A stretch of DNA of 64,000 nt from Pseudopyrenochaeta lycopersici (taxonomy: Eukaryota > Ascomycota > Dothideomycetes > Pleosporales > Pseudopyrenochaetaceae): contig NHZP01000012.1 in assembly GCA_003313425.1 (NCBI GenBank), forward strand, positions 1,364,001 to 1,428,000, written 5' to 3'. Below the pieces are notes generated by a model that was given only the letters and a program-made list of their open reading frames with translations, was not told the DNA's origin and ran no database searches. The translations under genes and the position numbers were made by a program. Numbering within the stretch: the first letter of the stretch is position 1; the number at the start of each line of letters is the position of its first letter. Below are positions 1 through 8,864 of this stretch, piece by piece.

Positions 1-398
1 GACGCACGTAGCTTTGCTTATCAGCGGAAGGCGGATGCTTCTGCACTGGAAAAGTATGCAGGACCTCCATGCTCCATGATCCTTTCTAACAGATCAACAG
101 TGACCTTGCAACTCGAATGAACTCTCTCAGTCTTCAGCAGGCGAACTCGAACGCTTTACAACAACAGAAACAAGCAGACGCGCACAACCCACAGTATGCC
201 GCAAATGCACATGCAGATGAGCCTTTGACTGCCCCAACTCCTACGAGAGCTGCTGTGCCGCCCCCATCTGGGATGTGGACGCCAGACGTTGGGATTCGAT
301 TTGGTGGGGTCCCTACTACATCTGGGAATGCTCGACCGTCAAATGGCCCTTCCCAAGATGGGCGTTGGGATCCTGCACAAGGATTAAAGTTTGGGTAG
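1..398 (+). CDS. 3' end of an unidentified gene (partial)
   Basis: C-terminal part of a gene cut by the left edge. I read two exons, 1..53 and 101..398, joined over a 47-nt intron (54..100) with a GTATGC donor, a CTAAC branch site and a CAG acceptor. The joined frame is open from base 1 to the TAG at 396-398 and gives about 116 residues. The upstream exon frame (RSFAYQRKADAS) runs into NSLSLQQANSNALQQQ. The tail is rich in Q, N, A and P and ends in two similar short units, GMWTPDVGIRFG and GRWDPAQGLKFG, about 30 residues apart. I do not recognise the family. An ATG at 117 could be mistaken for a start, but the open frame across the intron argues that it is internal. Confidence 0.6.
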
Positions 399-2122
399 AT
401 TGTTTGGGATTTGGGATGGTGATTCATCCATGCTTTCATAGGACACACACAAATTCCAAAAAATGTACCGACGATACTCAATTCAAATCATAATCGCTTA
501 TGTTTAACTCGGTCTCTTCGCTGTTCTGGCTTCTCTAATCCGCCGAAATGAATTGGTCGCGCACGGATCACTTTATCTAGCGATGTGGAACGACTTCGCA
601 CCCGGCGCTAAGCGAAGGTGTGTGGAGGCTCTATGTAGTGGGAATAGTCGTAGAGTTGTGGGGCCTGGATTGACGAATGATGCGTGACATGACCATTATT
701 GACGGGATATTAAGGAATGTGAGAAATCCCAGTGCTTGAGTGCATCTTAAAGAGGCTTATTATAATCAAGGCCAATGAATTAATGGGTACCATGTTTGAG
801 GACATGTACAGGATCCAAGTATGAGCATCTCCAGGTGAGTGAACAACCGCTGTAACAATGCTCATAGACATAAAAAAACGGTCCCACTACATGAATCTAG
901 ACGTCGATTGTAGTAATCAGCCATTCCCCGCATTGGGAATAATGCACAGTTCTCAAATAACGGTCATAACCGCTGACGTGCGGCTCACAGAAAGGATTTT
1001 AGAAAGTTTCACATCTATTATTATCGCAGCAGTGTGATGCAATGCTATGCGCTGTGCGGGAAGTTATTAATCTTCCGACGTTGTGTAGGCGTGGGAATAA
1101 TAACTGGGTTACGTATGGAATCTGCCTCGCATCGATGTGTGCCTCGCGACGCTTCGTGGCTGTGTAAAGCATCTTCTACGGGATTGGGGCACGTCTTCTA
1201 CCACAGGAACGAGTCGCTGACTGGCCTACGCGCCCAAGAAATGAGAGCATTGTGAAATTTGCCCGCCCAGTTGCTTTGGCGCAATTGGTGCAACAGGCTG
1301 GTAGCGTGGTGTAGACTGCAGGCGGCGAGTGTTCTGTGACAGCTCGGCGACACTTGAGGTTCTCTTAGACTCGGCGCCGATCTGGTTCAACATGTGATTC
1401 ACCAGTCTATGGCCAGCGTTGGATGACACGCCTATTATCAAGGCAAGCTCCACCCTCTGTATAAGGCTGGGGGCTGAGCTGCACGTCGTCGCGTACAGTT
1501 GTGCTCCAAGGACCGAACAGTGACAAGCAACTCCACTTCCACGGTTGAGAATAGCAGCCGCCGATCATCATACGACAGGATTGCATCTTTGTCTCGAGGT
1601 TGTGCTCCCGTCGCACACCTGCTGAATACCTCGCCGTGCCTGCGAACAGCACCCCGGATCTCCTCTCGACGTCATCCCCTGGGGACAGAACAACAACGCA
1701 TATCGCGCCTCGTGCCGCGCCCTAGGCCTATCGTTTCACGACTCTCTCGCCTCTGAAACCAGGAACGCAGAGGAGCATCCACAGTGTGTGCAATTGCAGC
1801 CGACGGGTCGCATCTCAGCGCGGAGCTTATTGTTAGCAACAGCTAGGCCGGTTTGGGTGTCATCTTAGCACAGCCCACGCTCACCAGCGAGCAGGCCACA
1901 CAGCCTCCTTCACCCACCAGCCTCAGTCAAGCTCAGTCAAGCCAGGCACGTTGCGCGTTGCTCTCGGCCTCTCGACCAGTCATTGTGGCCGATTGCTGCT
2001 GTACATTTGACCGAGCCCCAGCCCACTGGCACACAGGGCGATCTCCAAGCGGTGGCCCAAGCGCTGCCGTCTCCCTCCACATCCCACTCCAAGAATAACC
2101 ACACACCAGTGTTTGCTGCATC
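399..2122. other. intergenic region and long CRZ1 5' flank
   Basis: About 1.7 kb with only short overlapping ORFs on both strands, none with recognisable protein character. The last 300 bases are rich in CA and CT, fitting promoter and 5' UTR sequence for the gene at 2123. A 10-base direct repeat (TCAGTCAAGC) lies near 1922-1942. No transposon or RNA gene was seen. Confidence 0.5.
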
Positions 2123-4314
2123 ATGGATATCCAGCAGCGCGGGCGCTCACCCTCGGCGGGTCAGCCTATCCACACTATAAGACAGTCGCCCTCGCCTTCG
2201 CCTCATGCGCCCTTCCAGCATAACGTTGGCCTTGGCTTCGACCCGTCGCTCTCAGCCAGCAACAACCCCGCCAGCTTTCAAGTGACGAGCGCAGGCTTCG
2301 ACAGCTCCTCCCAGTACCTGACCACGACGCAGGGCCAGTCGTTTCCGCAGCAGACGGTTCTCGCAGACCAGAGCTTCCTGCAGGCCAACCAGAGCCTCTC
2401 GCAGCACAACACGCCGCACTTTGGGCCCCAAGGCAGCAACATCTCACCGGATCCACTTGACATCACCAACAACAGCAACCCCGACTTCAACACCTTCTTT
2501 CCGGGCAACGACCTCAACCAGAACCAGTTCTTGGGCAGCACACTCGACCCTCAGCTGCTGGACTCTCAGCCGCAATCGGCCCAATCCGTCAACCCGTCTG
2601 ACCTAATGAGCCAGATGGCGACTACCCAGCCCAACGCGCCCACGCCGCCGCACCTCCTGCCCACCATGAATTCTCGCCAGACTCCAAGCCCACACGCCTC
2701 GCCGAACATGAACCAGGGCGCATTCACCTCCCCAGGACATTCGCGACATGCCTCACTCGACCCCAGTGCCGCATACACACAGGGCACCGAGTGGGGTAAC
2801 ATGGCCAACTTTCGAGGCCATAGGCGCACCCCCAGCGAGACATACTCGGATGTCTCCTCGGCACATGCATCGCCCTATCTGACCCAGCAGGACAGCTTCG
2901 AGACGGACCAGCCCTCGCCCCTGCTCAATGCGCAAAACGACCCGCAGCTGTTCCACGACCCTGTGATGCAATTTGGGCAGTTCAATCTGAATGACGGCAA
3001 TGCGCACATTAGCCCTGGCCACAGCCCTCACATCTCGCCTCGCTTGATCCCGCAGCAGCAGCAGGCATTGCCGCCATTTCAGCCGGGTTCATTTGGCCTG
3101 GATCCCGGCATGAACAGCCAGTATGGGCAACAGGGCATGGGCGCATACCAGAACCCTGGCCCGGAGCCCTTCCCGTCTTTGAACCAGGGTGTGCCCGAGT
3201 TTGGCCAAGCTGATACCATGTCACCACCGGAGATCAACATTGACTTCGCACCTCCGTCGCGGCAAGCGAGCTTTGAGCCGCCCAAACCTGAACACCAAGT
3301 TGATGCCCTCAGCCCACCGGATCGATGTAAGTACCTGCACTGCTGTGTGCGACCAACTCTAATCATTTCATAGCACGCAGCCGCAACAGAATACGTGCCA
3401 AGTCGGATCCGTTTAGCAGCGCCAGCTCTCGCGCCTCTACACCAGGCTCAGAAGTGCACCGGTCGCTCTCTCCCAGCGCCGCCAAGTCTCGATCTCCCTC
3501 CCCCTCTAACAAGTCTTCTCGACGGTCGTCTACTTCGAGCGTCCCAAATCGTGACTACATCCTTGACCTCGCCGACCCTTCAAGGCCGGCACCGGCCGAC
3601 GGATCAAATCCTAAGCGCACACAAAAGCATCCTGCCACATTTCAATGCACATTGTGCCCGAAGCGGTTTACTAGGGCGTACAACCTCCGGTCGCACTTGC
3701 GAACGCACACCGATGAGCGTCCCTTTGTATGCAGCGTCTGCGGCAAAGCATTTGCTCGCCAGCACGATCGAAAGCGGCACGAGGGCTTGCACTCTGGGGA
3801 GAAGAAGTTTGTCTGCCGCGGGAACCTGAAAGATGGTAACCATTGGGGCTGCGGTAGGCGATTTGCGCGCGCGGATGCTCTTGGCCGGCATTTTAGGTCT
3901 GAGGCTGGCCGCGTATGCATTCGTCCCCTGCTCGAGGAAGAGGCACAGGAGAAGGGCGGCTGGGACGGCCAGAATCAGCAGCTGAACAACACCAATGGCA
4001 TGTTTGCGCCAATGCCCGGTCAGAACTTCGGCGGCATGATGCAGCCACAGCCAGGCTTCGAACAGTTCCCTCAAGCGCCGCAACCATTCTTGCCCGCTGC
4101 TCTTATCGCTCAGTACCCAGCGCTTGCGGGCATCCAGTGGGATCAGCTTCCGCCAGGCCAACCTGATGAGGTAGAAGGCGATATCAGCGGCCGCAGCAGC
4201 TTCGACGCGTCTAGCGGAGGGGAGTACTTTGAGGAAGAGAGCGACTACCAGGCCCAGCAGCCCATCTATGGCGGCAACGGCGGTGGTTGGACGAGCGACT
4301 ACGATGGGCGGTAG
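2123..4314 (+). CDS. CRZ1: Crz1-type calcineurin-responsive C2H2 transcription factor
   Basis: Exons 2123..3326 and 3374..4314 with a 47-nt intron; 714 aa. In this family, Ca2+-activated calcineurin dephosphorylates the factor, which then enters the nucleus and activates stress, cell-wall and ion-homeostasis genes. The N-terminal two thirds are low-complexity and rich in Q, S, P and N, as usual for Crz1. The DNA-binding region lies near residues 491-575: two classical C2H2 fingers (CTLC...HLRTH and CSVC...HEGLH) and a third longer finger with an insertion ([13 protein letters not shown]...H), the arrangement I associate with Crz1. PEINID at about residues 369-374 fits the degenerate calcineurin docking pattern PxIxIT. 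The C-terminal tail is acidic and glycine-rich. The ATG at 2123 is the first in frame and opens a Crz1-like serine/proline-rich start. Family assignment is strong; regulation is known from the family and not visible here. Confidence 0.92.
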
Positions 4315-4329
4315 TTTTGACTTTTCGAC

Positions 4330-4355
4330 TTTTTTTTTTTTTTTTTTTTTTTTTT
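4330..4355. repeat. 26-base poly(T) run
   Basis: An uninterrupted run of 26 T begins 16 bases after the CRZ1 stop codon, in its 3' UTR region. Such homopolymers are length-variable and prone to sequencing error, so the exact count should not be trusted. Confidence 0.9.
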
Positions 4356-4958
4356 CAATTTTCGCTTATTACAGCGGCCTTTGATTTCTCTTCATGATTT
4401 GCACGCGTTTATGACTTGAGTTATGATTGCGGGACGACATGTCTGTTGACCTTTCGTTTGGATACCACTGTAATTGCTTCAGGCGCGAGCAAGGTGTCGG
4501 GTTACGATACCCCGGATTGGAGAATATCGCGTTTTTGGAAAGAACAGTCGACCTTTCCGCATGGAGTTTGGGTAGATGATAGAGAACTGGACATGCAACG
4601 CAGTAATCAAAGTATAATCTCAAACGTGTGTATTATGTGCTTGTGAGTTGCAGACATTTTCCATCACCAGAGGCTGCCCATCAACAAGGACGGTAAGAGT
4701 ATGGTCCATAAGTGCAAGCATTCGGCTTGAGTCGGATTCCTATTATCCCAGCATTTGACAGGAGTATATGCGATTCGCAAAAGGTCAAAAGAAAGGCAAG
4801 AACAAAAAGACGCAACAAGGCCCAAAGCATAAGATTGTCCCTCATTCTGATGACTGTTATGCTGGTATGAAAATATGCCATCGGCAAAGTAATGATCTAT
4901 ACGGAGCCAAAATGATGAAAAAGAGAGACAAAAAGATGCAAAAAGGCCAAAAAAATGC
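4356..4958. other. intergenic region between CRZ1 and the tRNA
   Basis: About 600 bases, probably the CRZ1 3' UTR followed by AT-rich spacer. The last 200 bases carry many short A runs on the plus strand. Nothing protein-like was seen. Confidence 0.5.
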
Positions 4959-4964
4959 AAAAAA
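4959..4964 (-). terminator. RNA polymerase III terminator of tRNA-Pro
   Basis: Six A on the plus strand, so TTTTTT on the transcribed minus strand, six bases beyond the last tRNA nucleotide at 4971. Further T runs follow. This is the expected Pol III termination signal and supports transcription of the tRNA by Pol III. Confidence 0.75.
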
Positions 4965-4970
4965 GAGATC

Positions 4971-5122
4971 GGGCCTGACCGGGATTCGAACCCGGGGCCT
5001 GTCACATAACAGATACACTGTATCCAGGCGAGTAACCCGAAGCGACAATCATACCACTAGACTGGAGGATGTTAGGAGAGGGAGGAGATTTGAGGGAGGT
5101 AGTTTTGCTTACCCATCAGGCC
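4971..5122 (-). tRNA. tRNA-Pro(CGG) with two introns
   Basis: Minus-strand tRNA gene of 152 nt. The 3' half is standard: T arm CCGGG-TTCGAAT-CCCGG with a perfect B box (GGTTCGAATCC), 3' acceptor strand TCAGGCC and discriminator C at 4971. The anticodon loop TTCGGGT gives CGG (5039..5037, proline). A canonical 29-nt intron (5007..5035) follows position 37; the stem GTCGC/GTGAC pairs with one G-U. Upstream of TCTAGTGGTATGATT the expected 5' end is missing, but it is found 51 nt further out at 5122..5113 as GGCCTGATGG. This gives seven of seven acceptor pairs plus the proline-typical TGG. The intervening 5112..5062 looks like a spliceosomal intron. Removing both introns leaves exactly 72 nt with all stems intact. 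If the second intron cannot be removed, this copy is a pseudogene. Confidence 0.85.
5062..5112 (-). other. spliceosomal-type intron inside the tRNA D arm
   Basis: 51 nt between tRNA nucleotides 10 and 11. On the minus strand it starts GTAAGC, contains CTAAC at 5075..5071 and ends CAG at 5064..5062, with pyrimidine-rich sequence between. Length, donor, branch site and acceptor match the protein-gene introns of this window (46-60 nt). It shows no obvious bulge-helix-bulge pairing of the type used by tRNA endonuclease at non-canonical sites, although I could not fold it. Confidence 0.7.
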
Positions 5123-6285
5123 GACTTTTATTGCAGATGGCAAAATTTGAAATTACAGTATATATGTAGTTTATACAACAAGTCAAACGGTGAGAGTCAC
5201 GTGATTCAATACGCTTAGTGACGGATTGTGGGCCTTTGCGCTGTCGACGCGTGGGTCAGCTTTACCGGTTTGAGAAGACTTTGCGAAAGATATCTTTGGA
5301 ACACAGCTTCACTATTGTTGTTGTGCAAGGCTCCGTCTGTTGAGCTGTCCATCCCACTCTGGTCGATATGCTCATGACCCAACAGAAGATCATGACGTCC
5401 GGGTTGCGGGATGTGATGATTTGGTTCATCATAGTGGACGAAGAATGACTGACAAGCAGCTTATCAGTCTGCCCTGCACGAAGCTGATTGGAGCCCTTTC
5501 CAAGCGCCCGGCTCAGCCAACTCGTGCCTGTATGATCGGCTCTCCGCCAGCAGTGCCGCTGCATAAGCTTCCGTGACGAGTTGCACAGTGCATTGCGGCA
5601 TGGCTGAAGTCGATGCCCCTGGCGGACGTGCGTTCAACAAAGTCGGCACACCGACATTATCGCGCGATGGCGTCAACCTTCAGAGTACCCGGAAAAGCTA
5701 CGGCAGCGCCGCCGCGTCGCGTGTGCCGTGGATTGCCGCGGCCCAGACACGGATATGGCAGACAGATTACCAAACATTGTCTTTGATAAGGGATAGATGA
5801 CTGTTTCGAGCATGCTTCAATGTGTATTAAAGTGCGGGGACAAAGTGCTGGGCAGGTCAAGTGGATCTCGTCCATTGGCTCGGGTCGTGCGGTAGACTGC
5901 AATCAGCATAGTACACGCGTCCAAGCTCTTTGCGATGCGTTGAGCATAACGGACATGAGGGCTGCATCCCCGAATTGCCAATGAAGCGGGCGAATTTATG
6001 AACAATTCGTGGAATTGAATAGCTACACACCCTGTTGACCGCCTTCCGAAACCTTCCAGAAGACAGCCAAGGGTGCCGACCGTTGTTGTGCGACTCTGCT
6101 CAAAAGCGGGCAGCTTCCCCTCACCTTTCTCCATTGCTCATTCCTCCCACCACGTCTCGCGTCTAACGGACTCCGAAGACGTCCGCTGCCACAGTCCAAT
6201 TGATTCCGTACTACTTGCAATTTAATCTTTGTACTAATCGCTACCTCCTGCTCCTTCCTTCTACCTCACCTCACATCCCACAACC
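5123..6285. other. intergenic region
   Basis: About 1.15 kb upstream of the tRNA and of the gene at 6286. Short ORFs on both strands show no family resemblance. The final 100 bases (about 6200-6285) are rich in CT and CA, fitting a fungal promoter and 5' UTR. No repeat or RNA gene was seen. Confidence 0.45.
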
Positions 6286-6971
6286 ATGCAAGCCTCAAGA
6301 GCTTTCACCCGCGCCATCGCTGCCGGCAGCAAAACCTCGACCCGCCAACTCCACATGACCGGCCCGGCAACCTTCTCGTCGCTGCTCACATCTGACAAGC
6401 CTCACTCGCGCGGTTCAAATGCCCCCCGGTTGCCCGTCTCCGCAACCATTCCCGTCCCAGATACAGACACCGGCAAGCCCGCCCGCCATTTCAACACGAG
6501 CCGAAGCCTGAAAGCGGTTGGCGACTCGAGCACAATCGACTTCATGTACATTCCTGATTTTGACCCGGATCTAAGAAGTGCGTCGGTGGAGATCCGGGTG
6601 CCGATTACGCCATGGACCCAGCCTTCGGAGGCGACAAAGGCGGAGCTTACTGAGGCGGAGGAACCTGTAAGTTCATCCCGATTACGCCGATTTCTCCCAA
6701 TTGGAAAGTTCGAATAAGCGCTGATACGGTGTGATTGCAGGTCATGATCCCAACTATCCACACCGTCGCGGCTGATGGCACCCACATCCATGCGCCCTCT
6801 GCCATGTCCGATGTGTCCGATAGCAATCACTTCGACTACCAAGGCATGGCTGCGCAGGTCGCGAGCCAGCTGTCAAAGCCGGTCGAAGGCGGCGCAGGAA
6901 TGGCAAAACAGCTGTGGGGCGGCTTTGTAGATGATATCCTTGGTCCTAAACGTGGTTCTGCCAAAGCATAA
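6286..6971 (+). CDS. putative mitochondrial protein of unknown function
   Basis: Exons 6286..6666 and 6741..6971, intron of 74 nt (GTAAGT...TTGCAG); 203 aa. The first 35 residues are basic and hydroxylated without acidic residues (MQASRAFTRAIAAGSK), a likely mitochondrial presequence. The middle contains an acidic, proline-rich stretch (FMYIPDFDPDL...) and a tail with HTVAADGTHIHAPS. No membrane segment or catalytic motif is evident. The ATG follows a CT- and CA-rich leader with ACAACC just before it, a good fungal start context. I do not recognise the family. Matrix location is inferred only from the N terminus. Confidence 0.7.
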
Positions 6972-8864
6972 GCCTGCTGCCACTGTCATCTGATAGAAGC
7001 CGGCATATTACGTGGGAAATGAAGCAACCTGGAGTATACATTCACGACATCTGGATGCTTTATCAAGTCATCCAGAGGGTGGTTGTGCAATGGTTTTCTG
7101 TTCATGGGCGGTGAAACGATCAGTGTGGCTTGAAGTGCTCGGGCTCATGAGATTACGAATATATTTAATTCTTGTTTGCTGATGTGCTTAATCATGTTCC
7201 ATGCTGGTAATGCTGGTTTTGATGTCTAAGTCCAAGGAAACTCCTGTCCCTTGATATGAGAATTTGTGTGCTGAATGTCAGTAGCATATACAGCATTGCA
7301 GCGAAGTAGACCTGCTCTACTTCTTTGTCCTTGTTCTCCTCTATTTCAAATCTCTTATAGCCTAACCTGGCTCATTCCAAACTATAATCAGCTTCCCCGT
7401 TGCATCTTGTATACAAGTCATCAAAGATTCAACCCCTTCTCATCCTCAGCCTCAGCCTTTACTCTGTCCTCATCCTGCTCTCGGTTGTTCAATGCGCCGA
7501 GTCTCCCCGAATAATTTTGATGCCCCTAAAAACTCGAAAGAACAAAATCTGAAAAGGAGCGCCTTTCGGCCCTTTTCAGCGTTACACTTTGTTCGCCCAG
7601 ATAGAAACCATGACTCGCAGGAATATTATCGACAGGGGGATTGTGGATTCATGAATAGTGGAGATTGGGCTTGCAGGAATCGGTTGCGGATTTTTCAAGT
7701 ATCGTATTCTTTCTCTAGAGTGCTACTTTCAACTCGCCTTGCAGGTTTTCAGACATGGCACTACGCCCTTCTGAACCACATCCTCAAGCCTCAAAGAACA
7801 TTGCAAAGGTGCTCAGAATATTGTCTCAGGCTTAGATTGCCCAGGTTGATTGTTTTGCTTTCAGTTCGTAATCGCAGCCTATGTGTTCGCGGCTAAGCGC
7901 AGTGCGGGAAAGCGCGTTAGTCTCAGATAGTGACCAACTAGGTAATATATAGCGGACGTGAAGCATAGCCGATGTCGGCTAAGAGTTTCAATATCCATGG
8001 CTGTCTTGCAATATGATTTGTAGAAGCAATGACAATCACTAGTGTTAGTAGCGTATTGGTACACCGTCAATGAAGAAGAAATGAGGAATTTCAAATCAGC
8101 GAAAGTGATTTGAAAGCCAAGCTCAAACATAAGTTCAATTATCTGCACCAGGATTAATGTACTCGAGCTTGGTCTGTACACAGCCCCTGAAGTACCTTAT
8201 GGATATAGTACTATAATTCGACTATATTATCATGACGACACTCTCACTAACCAGCAGGGCTACGGCTATTGCCGAGTCCATCTCCTAGACTAGCTTATCC
8301 AAGCATTGACATTTGGGGTTTAATGCCGTTGATAGAGTCACGTACAAGCACAGGCCAAAAAAGTACCAATGGTAAACACACTGGAAATGTAAGTTTAGTT
8401 AACCTGCCTTTAGCTTGAGAGACCGTTCGTCCATCAAAAGCATGTCTGACCACAGCAGTCTATCGTAAACATCAACAATCAAAGGCTTGAACATAATAGC
8501 TGAACGTCAATGCAGTGTTGAACGGGCGAATTGGACTTGGATTTTGCTAGTATGACATGCCTTCTTAACTTACTGTATCTCTGACGATGCTTCCTATTCC
8601 TCTCTTCTTTTCTCTAATCTTGCAGATCTCTCCGCATTTCCAAAGTCTTATTCCTTCATCTGCCTCTCCAGTACTTCATTACGCTCTTGCAAAACAAATA
8701 AGGCGATATGCAAAACATTCATAAAGAAAATTCATGGGTATGCGCACATTCCGAGCCGCAAAGATCCCCGTTCCATTCCTAGGCGTCACCGCAAGCAAGT
8801 CAGAGAACTAAGAGGTGTACAAAAGAAGCTACACCCAACTGTCGACCTGTAATTTGGATACCTG
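6972..8864. other. intergenic region with a hairpin
   Basis: Nearly 1.9 kb between convergent genes. The longest ORF (7492..7896, plus) has no recognisable features and atypical composition. A perfect 9-bp inverted repeat with a 13-nt loop lies at 7549..7557 and 7571..7579. Otherwise AT-rich sequence with nothing I can name. Confidence 0.45.

Noticed and set aside
4330..4355. Poly(T) run as a Pol III or transcription terminator or retroelement tail
   Set aside because: No element with target-site duplications lies next to it and it is in the CRZ1 3' UTR; treated as a simple homopolymer.
4768..5169. 133-codon plus-strand ORF over the tRNA gene
   Set aside because: It runs through the tRNA and its A-rich flank on the opposite strand. 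The lysine-rich translation reflects poly(A) stretches.
7492..7896. 134-codon plus-strand ORF
   Set aside because: Composition rich in R, L and C, without domains or a leader. Probably random.
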